Source: Arcuatula senhousia (taxonomy: Eukaryota > Mollusca > Bivalvia > Mytilida > Mytilidae). From it: a stretch of DNA of 64,000 nt. Under the pieces are notes generated by a model. The model was given only the letters and a program-made list of their open reading frames with translations. It was not told where the DNA came from and did no database searches. The DNA lies in the NCBI GenBank assembly GCA_963971305.1, contig OZ020307.1, positions 59,641,702 through 59,705,701 of the forward strand. Direction: 5' to 3'. Numbering within the stretch: position 1 is the first letter of the stretch; each line of letters begins with the position of its first letter. Positions 10,476-22,573 of this stretch are shown here, in pieces. A program made the translations under genes and the position numbers.

Positions 10476-11732
10476 TTTTTGGTCTTGCGCTATAATAAGC
10501 GCTACACGCTCCATTTAGCGCTTACTTTTTTGCGCAACATGTCTACTTGAAGAACATACTTTGTTTTGCTAAATACTTCTTATAGTTTTAATCTGGTACA
10601 CAATACCGCACGAACAATAGATTTTTTCAGGACGCCAATTTTTTGACGTTTTTTCTAAAACCGAATAAAAAAAATGAAAGATATGGGGATATATTAAAAG
10701 GTCATAGGCACTATGCGCCTATTTTTTGTTGTAATACCTTGCGCAACATGTCTACTTTTGAATGATACTCTATTTTAAGAAATACTACTTATAGTATCAC
10801 CAGAAAACATCATACCGCTCGAATGGAAGAATTTTCTAGAGCGTCAATTTTATGACGTTTTTCTCGAAAAACAAGTGAAAAACATGTAAGAAAGTTTTTG
10901 GTCTCGCGCTATAATAAGCGCTACACGCTCCATTTAGCGCTTACTTTTTTGCGCAACATGTCTACTTGAAGAACATACTTTGTTTTGCTAAATACTTCTT
11001 ATAGTTTTAATCTGGTACACAATACCGCACGAACAATAGATTTTTTCAGGACGCCAATTTTTTGACGTTTTTTCTAAAACCGAATAAAAAAAATGAAAGA
11101 TATGGGGATATATTAAAAGGTCATAGGCGCTATGCGCCTATTTTTTGTTGTAATACCTTGCGCAACATGTCTACTTTTGAATGATACTCTATTTTAAGAA
11201 ATACAACTTATAGTTTCACCAGAAAACATCATACCGCCCGAATGGAAGAATTTTCTAGAGCGTCAATTTTATGACGTTTTTCTCGAAAAACAAGTGAAAA
11301 ACATGTAAGAAAGTTTTTGGTCTCGCGCTATAATAAGCGCTACACGCTCCATTTAGCGCTTACTTTTTTGCGCAACATGTCTACTTGAAGAACATACTTT
11401 GTTTTGCTAAATACTTCTTATAGTTTTAATCTGGTACACAATACCGCACGAACAATAGATTTTTTCAGGACGCCAATTTTTTGACGTTTTTTCTAAAACC
11501 GAATAAAAAAAATGAAAGATATGGGGATATATTCAAAGGTCATAGGCGCTATGCGCCTATTTTTTGTTGTAATACCTTGCGCAACATGTCTACTTTTGAA
11601 TGATACTCTATTATAAGAAATACTACTTATAGTTTCACCAGAAAACATCATACCGCCCGAATGGAAGAATTTTCTAGAGCGTCAATTTTATGACGTTTTT
11701 CTCGAAAAACAAGTGAAAAACATGTAAGAAAG
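10476..11732 (+). repeat. Duplicated block, 3 monomers, partner at 13409-14664 (shift 2933 bp, 7 monomers)
   Basis: Linked variants recur seven monomers away: GGCACT (10710 and 13643), ATAGTATC for ATAGTTTC (10791 and 13724) and TATTATAAG for TATTTTAAG (11609 and 14541). The middle monomers carry private changes in each copy (ATACAACTTA near 11204; TATTTAAAG near 14124), so some divergence or conversion followed the duplication. Confidence 0.82.
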
Positions 11733-13408
11733 TTTTTGGTCTCGCGCTATAATAAGCGCTACACGCTCCATTTAGCGCTTACTTTTTTGCGCAACATGTC
11801 TACTTGAAGAACATACTTTGTTTTGCTAAATACTTTTTATAGTTTTAATCTGGTACACAATACCGCACGAACAATAGATTTTTTCAGGACGCCAATTTTT
11901 TGACGTTTTTTCTAAAACCGAATAAAAAAAAATGAAAGATATGGGGATATATTAAAAGGTCATAGGCGCTATGCGCCTATTTTTTGTTGTAATACCTTGC
12001 GCAACATGTCTACTTTTGAATGATACTCTATTTTAAGAAATACTACTTATAGTTTCACCAGAAAACATCATACCGCCCGAATGGAAGAATTTTCTAGAGC
12101 GTCAATTTTATGACGTTTTTCTCGAAAAACAAGTGAAAAACATGTAAGAAAGTTTTTGGTTTCGCGCTATAATAAGCGCTACACGCTCCATTTAGCGCTT
12201 ACTTTTTTGCGCAACATGTCTACTTGAAGAACATACTTTGTTTTGCTAAATACTTCTCATAGTTTTAATCTGGTACACAATACCGCACGAACAATAGATT
12301 TTTTCAGGACGCCAATTTTTTGACGTTTTTTCTAAAACCGAATAAAAAAAATGAAAGATATGGGGATATATTAAAAGGTCATAGGCGCTATGCGCCTATT
12401 TTTTGTTGTAATACCTTGCGCAACATGTCTACTTTTGAATGATACTCTATTTTAAGAAATACTACTTATAGTTTCACCAGAAAACATCATACCGCCCGAA
12501 TGGAAGAATTTTCTAGAGCGTCAATTTTATGACGTTTTTCTCGAAAAACAAGTGAAAAACATGTAAGAAAGTTTTTGGTCTCGCGCTATAATAAGCGCTA
12601 CACGCTCCATTTAGCGCTTACTTTTTTGCGCAACATGTCTACTTGAAGAACATACTTTGTTTTGCTAAATACTTCTTATAGTTTTAATCTGGTACACAAT
12701 ACCGCACGAACAATAGATTTTTTCAGGACGCCAATTTTTTGACGTTTTTTCTAAAACCGAATAAAAAAAATGAAAGATATGGGGATATATTCAAAGGTCA
12801 TAGGCGCTATGCGCCTATTTTTTGTTGTAATACCTTGCGCAACATGTCTACTTTTGAATGATACTCTATTTTAAGAAATACTACTTATAGTTTCACCAGA
12901 AAACATCATACCGCCCGAATGGAAGAATTTTCTAGAGCGTCAATTTTATGACGTTTTTCTCGAAAAACAAGTGAAAAACATGTAAGAAAGTTTTTGGTCT
13001 CGCGCTATAATAAGCGCTACATGCTCCATTTAGCGCTTACTTTTTTGCGCAACATGTCTACTTGAAGAACATACTTTGTTTTGCTAAATACTTCTTATAG
13101 TTTTAATCTGGTACACAATACCGCACGAACAATAGATTTTTTCAGGACGCCAATTTTTTGACGTTTTTTCTAAAACCGAATAAAAAAAATGAAAGATATG
13201 GGGATATATTCAAAGGTCATAGGCGCTATGCGCCTTTTTTTGTTGTAATACCTTGCGCAACATGTCTACTTTTGAATGATACTCTATTTTAAGAAATACT
13301 ACTTATAGTTTCACCAGAAAACATCATACCGCCCGAATGGAAGAATTTTCTAGAGCGTCAATTTTATGACGTTTTTCTCGAAAAACAAGTGAAAAACATG
13401 TAAGAAAG

Positions 13409-14664
13409 TTTTTGGTCTCGCGCTATAATAAGCGCTACACGCTCCATTTAGCGCTTACTTTTTTGCGCAACATGTCTACTTGAAGAACATACTTTGTTTT
13501 GCTAAATACTTCTTATAGTTTTAATCTGGTACACAATACCGCACGAACAATAGATTTTTTCAGGACGCCAATTTTTTGACGTTTTTTCTAAAACCGAATA
13601 AAAAAAATGAAAGATATGGGGATATATTAAAAGGTCATAGGCACTATGCGCCTATTTTTTGTTGTAATACCTTGCGCAACATGTCTACTTTTGAATGATA
13701 CTCTATTTTAAGAAATACTACTTATAGTATCACCAGAAAACATCATACCGCCCGAATGGAAGAATTTTCTAGAGCGTCAATTTTATGACGTTTTTCTCGA
13801 AAAACAAGTGAAAAACATGTAAGAAAGTTTTTGGTCTCGCGCTATAATAAGCGCTACACGCTCCATTTAGCGCTTACTTTTTGTGCAACATGTCTACTTG
13901 AAGAACATACTTTGTTTTGCTAAATACTTCTTATAGTTTTAATCTGGTACACAATACCGCACGAACAATAGATTTTTTCAGGACGCCAATTTTTTGACGT
14001 TTTTTCTAAAACCGAATAAAAAAAATGAAAGATATGGGGATATATTAAAAGGTCATAGGCGCTATGCGCCTATTTTTTGTTGTAATACCTTGCGCAACAT
14101 GTCTACTTTTGAATGATACTCTATTTAAAGAAATACTACTTATAGTTTCACCAGAAAACATCATACCGCCCGAATGGAAGAATTTTCTAGAGCGTCAATT
14201 TTATGACGTTTTTCTCGAAAAACAAGTGAAAAACATGTAAGAAAGTTTTTGGTCTCGCGCTATAATAAGCGCTACACGCTCCATTTAGCGCTTACTTTTT
14301 TGCGCAACATGTCTACTTGAAGAACATACTTTGTTTTGCTAAATACTTCTTATAGTTTTAATCTGGTACACAATACCGCACGAACAATAGATTTTTTCAG
14401 GACGCCAATTTTTTGACGTTTTTTCTAAAACCGAATAAAAAAAATGAAAGATATGGGGATATATTCAAAGGTCATAGGCGCTATGCGCCTATTTTTTGTT
14501 GTAATACCTTGCGCAACATGTCTACTTTTGAATGATACTCTATTATAAGAAATACTACTTATAGTTTCACCAGAAAACATCATACCGCCCGAATGGAAGA
14601 ATTTTCTAGAGCGTCAATTTTATGACGTTTTTCTCGAAAAACAAGTGAAAAACATGTAAGAAAG
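13409..14664 (+). repeat. Duplicated block, 3 monomers, partner at 10476-11732
   Basis: Second copy of the seven-monomer-shifted block, recognised by variants at 13643, 13724 and 14541. It contains a TTGTGCAA palindrome variant near 13881 that its partner block lacks. Confidence 0.82.
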
Positions 14665-15922
14665 TTTTTGGTCTCGCGCTATAATAAGCGCTACACGCTC
14701 CATTTAGCGCTTACTTTTTTGCGCAACATGTCTACTTGAAGAACATACTTTGTTTTGCTAAATACTTCTTATAGTTTTAATCTGGTACACAATACCGCAC
14801 GAACAATAGATTTTTTCAGGACGCCAATTTTTTGACGTTTTTTCTAAAACCGAATAAAAAAAATGAAAAATATGGGGATATATTAAAAGGTCATAGGCGC
14901 TATGCGCCTATTTTTTGTTGTAATACCTTGCGCAACATGTCTACTTTTGAATGATACTCTATTTTAAGAAATACTACTTATAGTTTCACCAGAAAACATC
15001 ATACCGCCCGAATGGAAGAATTTTCTAGAGCGTCAATTTTATGACGTTTTTCTCGAAAAACAAGTGAAAAACATGTAAGAAAGTTTTTGGTCTCGCGCTA
15101 TAATAAGCGCTACACGCTCCATTTAGCGCTTACTTTTTTGCGCAACATGTCTACTTGAAGAACATACTTTGTTTTGCTAAATACTTCTTATAGTTTTAAT
15201 CTGGTACACAATACCGCACGAACAATAGATTTTTTCAGGACGCCAATTTTTTGACGTTTTTTCTAAAACCGAATAAAAAAAATGAAAGATATGGGGATAT
15301 ATTAAAAGGTCATAGGCGCTATGCGCCTATTTTTACTTGTAATACCTTGCGCAACATGTCTACTTTTGAATGATACTCTATTTTAAGAAATACTACTTAT
15401 AGTTTCACCAGAAAACATCATACCGCCCGAATGGAAGAATTTTCTAGAGCGTCAATTTTATGACGTTTTTCTCGAAAAACAAGTGAAAAACATGTAAGAA
15501 AGTTTTTGGTCTCGCGCTATAATAAGCGCTACACGCTCCATTTAGCGCTTACTTTTTTGCGCAACATGTCTACTTGAAGAACATACTTTGTTTTGCTAAA
15601 TACTTCTTATAGTTTTAATCTGGTACACAATACCGCACGAACAATAGATTTTTTCAGGACGCCAATTTTTTGACGTTTTTTCTAAAACCGAATAAAAAAA
15701 AATGAAAGATATGGGGATATATTAAAAGGTCATAGGCGCTATGCGCCTATTTTTTGTTGTAATACCTTGCGCAACATGTCTACTTTTGAATGATACTCTA
15801 TTTTAAGAAATACTACTTATAGTTTCACCAGAAAACATCATACCGCCCGAATGGAAGAATTTTCTAGAGCGTCAATTTTATGACGTTTTTCTCGAAAAAC
15901 AAGTGAAAAACATGTAAGAAAG

Positions 15923-16323
15923 TTTTTGGTCTCGCGCTATAATAAGCGCTACACGCTCCATTTAGCGCTTACTTTTTTGCGCAACATGTCTACTTGAAGA
16001 ACATACTTTGTTTTGCTAAATACTTCTTATAGTTTTAATCTGGTACACAATACCGCACGAACAATAGATTTTTTCAGGACGCCAATTTTTTGACGTTTTT
16101 TCTAAAACCGAATAAAAAAAATGAAAGATATGGGGATATATTAAAAGGTCATTTTTGTTATAATACCTTGCGCAACATGTCTACTTTTGAATGATACTCT
16201 ATTTTAAGAAATACTACTTATAGTTTCACCAGAAAACATCATACCGCCCGAATGGAAGAATTTTCTAGAGCGTCAATTTTATGACGTTTTTCTCGAAAAA
16301 CAAGTGAAAAACATGTAAGAAAG
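15923..16323 (+). repeat. Short monomer (401 bp) lacking the half-B hairpin, first of three
   Basis: The monomer is 18 bp short. At 16151 GGTC is followed directly by ATTTTTGTTATAATACC, so the ATAGGCGC-TAT-GCGCCTAT inverted repeat is gone. The loss can be explained by deletion between the AT dinucleotides that flank the hairpin plus one T lost from the T-run. A linked G-to-A change (GTTATAAT for GTTGTAAT) is present. The same double change is found in the monomers at 17581 and 20078, so all three descend from one event. Confidence 0.95.
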
Positions 16324-17161
16324 TTTTTGGTCTCGCGCTATAATAAGCGCTACACGCTCCATTTAGCGCTTACTTTTTTGCGCAACATGTCTACTTGAAG
16401 AACATACTTTGTTTTGCTAAATACTTCTTATAGTTTTAATCTGGTACACAATACCGCACGAACAATAGATTTTTTCAGGACGCCAATTTTTTGACGTTTT
16501 TTCTAAAACCGAATAAAAAAAATGAAAGATATGGGGATATATTAAAAGGTCATAGGCGCTATGCGCCTATTTTTTGTTGTAATACCTTGCGCAACATGTC
16601 TACTTTTGAATGATACTCTATTTTAAGAAATACTACTTATAGTTTCACCAGAAAACATCATACCGCCCGAATGGAAGAATTTTCTAGAGCGTCAATTTTA
16701 TGACGTTTTTCTCGAAAAACAAGTGAAAAACATGTAAGAAAGTTTTTGGTCTCGCGCTATAATAAGCGCTACACGCTCCATTTAGCGCTTACGTTTTTGC
16801 GCAACATGTCTACTTGAAGAACATACTTTGTTTTGCTAAATACTTCTTATAGTTTTAATCTGGTACACAATACCGCACGAACAATAGATTTTTTCAGGAC
16901 GCCAATTTTTTGACGTTTTTTCTAAAACCGAATAAAAAAAATGAAAGATATGGGGATATATTAAAAGGTCATAGGCGCTATGCGCCTATTTTTTGTTGTA
17001 ATACCTTGCGCAACATGTCTACTTTTGAATGATACTCTATTTTAAGAAATACTACTTATAGTTTCACCAGAAAACATCATACCGCCCGAATGGAAGAATT
17101 TTCTAGAGCGTCAATTTTATGACGTTTTTCTCGAAAAACAAGTGAAAAACATGTAAGAAAG
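15923..17161 (+). repeat. Duplicated block, ~3 monomers, partner at 17581-18820 (shift 1659 bp, 4 monomers)
   Basis: The 18-bp deletion (16151 and 17810) and the variant TTACGTTTTTGC for TTACTTTTTTGC (16791 and 18450) recur at a 1659-bp shift. That equals four monomers less one deletion and one extra A. The next monomers no longer share rare variants, so the identifiable homologous block is about three monomers inside a four-monomer step. Confidence 0.85.
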
Positions 17162-17580
17162 TTTTTGGTCTCGCGCTATAATAAGCGCTACACGCTCCAT
17201 TTAGCGCTTACTTTTTTGCGCAACATGTCTACTTGAAGAACATACTTTGTTTTGCTAAATACTTCTTATAGTTTTAATCTGGTACACAATACCGCACGAA
17301 CAATAGATTTTTTCAGGACGCCAATTTTTTGACGTTTTTTCTAAAACCGAATAAAAAAAATGAAAGATATGGGGATATATTAAAAGGTCATAGGCGCTAT
17401 GCGCCTATTTTTTGTTGTAATACCTTGCGCAACATGTCTACTTTTGAATGATACTCTATTTTAAGAAATACTACTTATAGTTTCACCAGAAAACATCATA
17501 CCGCCCGAATGGAAGAATTTTCTAGAGCGTCAATTTTATGACGTTTTTCTCGAAAAACAAGTGAAAAACATGTAAGAAAG

Positions 17581-17982
17581 TTTTTGGTCTCGCGCTATAA
17601 TAAGCGCTACACGCTCCATTTAGCGCTTACTTTTTTGCGCAACATGTCTACTTGAAGAACATACTTTGTTTTGCTAAATACTTCTTATAGTTTTAATCTG
17701 GTACACAATACCGCACGAACAATAGATTTTTTCAGGACGCCAATTTTTTGACGTTTTTTCTAAAACCGAATAAAAAAAAATGAAAGATATGGGGATATAT
17801 TAAAAGGTCATTTTTGTTATAATACCTTGCGCAACATGTCTACTTTTGAATGATACTCTATTTTAAGAAATACTACTTATAGTTTCACCAGAAAACATCA
17901 TACCGCCCGAATGGAAGAATTTTCTAGAGCGTCAATTTTATGACGTTTTTCTCGAAAAACAAGTGAAAAACATGTAAGAAAG
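17581..17982 (+). repeat. Short monomer (402 bp) lacking the half-B hairpin, second of three
   Basis: This monomer has the same 18-bp deletion and linked G-to-A change as the copy at 15923, with the junction at 17810. It is one base longer because its A-tract has nine A. It lies 1659 bp from the first deleted copy, which is four monomers minus the deletion. Confidence 0.95.
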
Positions 17983-20077
17983 TTTTTGGTCTCGCGCTAT
18001 AATAAGCGCTACACGCTCCATTTAGCGCTTACTTTTTTGCGCAACATGTCTACTTGAAGAACATACTTTGTTTTGCTAAATACTTCTTATAGTTTTAATC
18101 TGGTACACAATACCGCACGAACAATAGATTTTTTCAGGACGCCAATTTTTTGACGTTTTTTCTAAAACCGAATAAAAAAAATGAAAGATATGGGGATATA
18201 TTAAAAGGTCATAGGCGCTATGCGCCTATTTTTTGTTGTAATACCTTGCGCAACATGTCTACTTTTGAATGATACTCTATTTTAAGAAATACTACTTATA
18301 GTTTCACCAGAAAACATCATACCGCCCGAATGGAAGAATTTTCTAGAGCGTCAATTTTATGACGTTTTTCTCGAAAAACAAGTGAAAAACATGTAAGAAA
18401 GTTTTTGGTCTCGCGCTATAATAAGCGCTACACGCTCCATTTAGCGCTTACGTTTTTGCGCAACATGTCTACTTGAAGAACATACTTTGTTTTGCTAAAT
18501 ACTTCTTATAGTTTTAATCTGGTACACAATACCGCACGAACAATAGATTTTTTCAGGACGCCAATTTTTTGACGTTTTTTCTAAAACCGAATAAAAAAAA
18601 TGAAAGATATGGGGATATATTAAAAGGTCATAGGCGCTATGCGCCTATTTTTTGTTGTAATACCTTGCGCAATATGTCTACTTTTGAATGATACTCTATT
18701 TTAAGAAATACTACTTATAGTTTCACCAGAAAACATCATACCGCCCGAATGGAAGAATTTTCTAGAGCGTCAATTTTATGACGTTTTTCTCGAAAAACAA
18801 GTGAAAAACATGTAAGAAAGTTTTTGGTCTCGCGCTATAATAAGCGCTACATGCTCCATTTAGCGCTTACTTTTTTGCGCAACATGTCTACTTGAAGAAC
18901 ATACTTTGTTTTGCTAAATACTTCTTATAGTTTTAATCTGGTACACAATACCGCACGAACAATAGATTTTTTCAGGACGCCAATTTTTTGACGTTTTTTC
19001 TAAAACCGAATAAAAAAAATGAAAGATATGGGGATATATTAAAAGGTCGTAGGCACTATGCGCCTATTTTTTGTTGTAATACCTTGCGCAACATGTCTAC
19101 TTTTGAATGATACTCTATTTTAAGAAATACTACTTAAAGTTTCACCAGAAAACATCATACCGCCCGAATGGAAGAATTTTCTAGAGCGTCAATTCTATGA
19201 CGTTTTTCTCGAAAAACAAGTGAAAAACATGTAAGAAAGTTTTTGGTCTCGCGCTATAATAAGCGCTACACGCTCCATTTAGCGCTTACTTTTTTGCACA
19301 ACATGTCTACTTGAAGAACATACTTTGTTTTGCTAAATACTTCTTATAGTTTTAATCTGGTACACAATACCGCACGAACAATAGATTTTTTCAGGACGCC
19401 AATTTTTTGACGTTTTTTCTAAAACCGAATAAAAAAAATGAAAGATATGGGGATATATTAAAAGGTCATAGGCGCTATGCGCCTATTTTTTGTTGTAATA
19501 CCTTGCGCAACATGTCTACTTTTGAATGATACTCTATTTTAAGAAATACTACTTATAGTTTCACCAGAAAACATCATACCGCCCGAATGGAAGAATTTTC
19601 TAGAGCGTCAATTTTATGACGTTTTTCTCGAAAAACAAGTGAAAAACATGTAAGAAAGTTTTTGGTCTCGCGCTATAATAAGCGCTACACGCTCCATTTA
19701 GCGCTTACTTTTTTGCGCAACATGTCTACTTGAAGAACATACTTTGTTTTGCTAAATACTTCTTATAGTTTTAATCTGGTACACAATACCGCACGAACAA
19801 TAGATTTTTTCAGGACGCCAATTTTTTGACGTTTTTTCTAAAACCGAATAAAAAAAATGAAAGATATGGGGATATATTAAAAGGTCATAGGCGCTATGCG
19901 CCTATTTTTTGTTGTAATACCTTGCGCAACATGTCTACTTTTGAATGATACTCTATTTTAAGAAATACTACTTATAGTTTCACCAGAAAACATCATACCG
20001 CCCGAATGGAAGAATTTTCTAGAGCGTCAATTTTATGACGTTTTTCTCGAAAAACAAGTGAAAAACATGTAAGAAAG
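17581..20077 (+). repeat. Six-monomer higher-order unit, copy 1 (2497 bp)
   Basis: A six-monomer stretch is followed at once by a close copy. Shared rare variants at a 2496-2497-bp shift are the 18-bp deletion (17810 and 20306), ACATGCTCC for ACACGCTCC (18849 and 21346), AGGTCGTAGG for AGGTCATAGG (about 19047 and 21543), ACTTAAAGTTT (about 19134 and 21630), AATTCTATG for AATTTTATG (about 19192 and 21689) and TTGCACAAC (about 19296 and 21793). Copy 1 alone has TTACGTTTTTGC (18450), CAATATGTC (about 18672) and GGCACT (19055). Its first three monomers are also the second copy of the four-monomer-step block. Confidence 0.92.
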
Positions 20078-20478
20078 TTTTTGGTCTCGCGCTATAATAA
20101 GCGCTACACGCTCCATTTAGCGCTTACTTTTTTGCGCAACATGTCTACTTGAAGAACATACTTTGTTTTGCTAAATACTTCTTATAGTTTTAATCTGGTA
20201 CACAATACCGCACGAACAATAGATTTTTTCAGGACGCCAATTTTTTGACGTTTTTTCTAAAACCGAATAAAAAAAATGAAAGATATGGGGATATATTAAA
20301 AGGTCATTTTTGTTATAATACCTTGCGCAACATGTCTACTTTTGAATGATACTCTATTTTAAGAAATACTACTTATAGTTTCACCAGAAAACATCATACC
20401 GCCCGAATGGAAGAATTTTCTAGAGCGTCAATTTTATGACGTTTTTCTCGAAAAACAAGTGAAAAACATGTAAGAAAG
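20078..20478 (+). repeat. Short monomer (401 bp) lacking the half-B hairpin, third of three
   Basis: The same deletion and linked base change, with the junction at 20306. It lies 2496 bp from the second deleted copy, which is six monomers minus the deletion. It marks the start of the second copy of a six-monomer duplication. Confidence 0.95.
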
Positions 20479-22573
20479 TTTTTGGTCTCGCGCTATAATA
20501 AGCGCTACACGCTCCATTTAGCGCTTACTTTTTTGCGCAACATGTCTACTTGAAGAACATACTTTGTTTTGCTAAATACTTCTTATAGTTTTAATCTGGT
20601 ACACAATACCGCACGAACAATAGATTTTTTCAGGACGCCAATTTTTTGACGTTTTTTCTAAAACCGAATAAAAAAAATGAAAGATATGGGGATATATTAA
20701 AAGGTCATAGGCGCTATGCGCCTATTTTTTGTTGTAATACCTTGCGCAACATGTCTACTTTTGAATGATACTCTATTTTAAGAAATACTACTTATAGTTT
20801 CACCAGAAAACATCATACCGCCCGAATGGAAGAATTTTCTAGAGCGTCAATTTTATGACGTTTTTCTCGAAAAACAAGTGAAAAACATGTAAGAAAGTTT
20901 TTGGTCTCGCGCTATAATAAGCGCTACACGCTCCATTTAGCGCTTACTTTTTTGCGCAACATGTCTACTTGAAGAACATACTTTGTTTTGCTAAATACTT
21001 CTTATAGTTTTAATCTGGTACACAATACCGCACGAACAATAGATTTTTTCAGGACGCCAATTTTTTGACGTTTTTTCTAAAACCGAATAAAAAAAATGAA
21101 AGATATGGGGATATATTAAAAGGTCATAGGCGCTATGCGCCTATTTTTTGTTGTAATACCTTGCGCAACATGTCTACTTTTGAATGATACTCTATTTTAA
21201 GAAATACTACTTATAGTTTCACCAGAAAACATCATACCGCCCGAATGGAAGAATTTTCTAGAGCGTCAATTTTATGACGTTTTTCTCGAAAAACAAGTGA
21301 AAAACATGTAAGAAAGTTTTTGGTCTCGCGCTATAATAAGCGCTACATGCTCCATTTAGCGCTTACTTTTTTGCGCAACATGTCTACTTGAAGAACATAC
21401 TTTGTTTTGCTAAATACTTCTTATAGTTTTAATCTGGTACACAATACCGCACGAACAATAGATTTTTTCAGGACGCCAATTTTTTGACGTTTTTTCTAAA
21501 ACCGAATAAAAAAAATGAAAGATATGGGGATATATTAAAAGGTCGTAGGCGCTATGCGCCTATTTTTTGTTGTAATACCTTGCGCAACATGTCTACTTTT
21601 GAATCATACTCTATTTTAAGAAATACTACTTAAAGTTTCACCAGAAAACATCATACCGCCCGAATGGAAGAATTTTCTAGAGCGTCAATTCTATGACGTT
21701 TTTCTCGAAAAACAAGTGAAAAACATGTAAGAAAGTTTTTGGTCTCGCGCTATAATAAGCGCTACACGCTCCATTTAGCGCTTACTTTTTTGCACAACAT
21801 GTCTACTTGAAGAACATACTTTGTTTTGCTAAATACTTCTTATAGTTTTAATCTGGTACACAATACCGCACGAACAATAGATTTTTTCAGGACGCCAATT
21901 TTTTGACGTTTTTTCTAAAACCGAATAAAAAAAATGAAAGATATGGGGATATATTAAAAGGTCATAGGCGCTATGCGCCTATTTTTTGTTGTAATACCTT
22001 GCGCAACATGTCTACTTTTGAATGATACTCTATTTTAAGAAATACTACTTAAAGTTTCACCAGAAAACATCATACCGCCCGAATGGAAGAATTTTCTAGA
22101 GCGTCAATTTTATGACGTTTTTCTCGAAAAACAAGTGAAAAACATGTAAGAAAGTTTTTGGTCTCGCGCTATAATAAGCGCTACACGCTCCATTTAGCGC
22201 TTACTTTTTTGCGCAACATGTCTACTTGAAGAACATACTTTGTTTTGCTAAATACTTCTTATAGTTTTAATCTGGTACACAATACCGCACGAACAATAGA
22301 TTTTTTCAGGACGCCAATTTTTTGACGTTTTTTCTAAAACCGAATAAAAAAAATGAAAGATATGGGGATATATTAAAAGGTCATAGGCGCTATGCGCCTA
22401 TTTTTTGTTGTAATACCTTGCGCAACATGTCTACTTTTGAATGATACTCTATATTAAGAAATACTACTTATAGTTTCACCAGAAAACATCATACCGCCCG
22501 AATGGAAGAATTTTCTAGAGCGTCAATTTTATGACGTTTTTCTCGAAAAACAAGTGAAAAACATGTAAGAAAG
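20078..22573 (+). repeat. Six-monomer higher-order unit, copy 2 (2496 bp)
   Basis: Direct tandem copy of 17581-20077 that retains all six shared variants in order. Private changes are GAATCATAC at about 21602 and a second ACTTAAAGTTT at about 22049, where copy 1 has ACTTATAG. The few differences over about 2.5 kb indicate a recent duplication. Confidence 0.92.
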
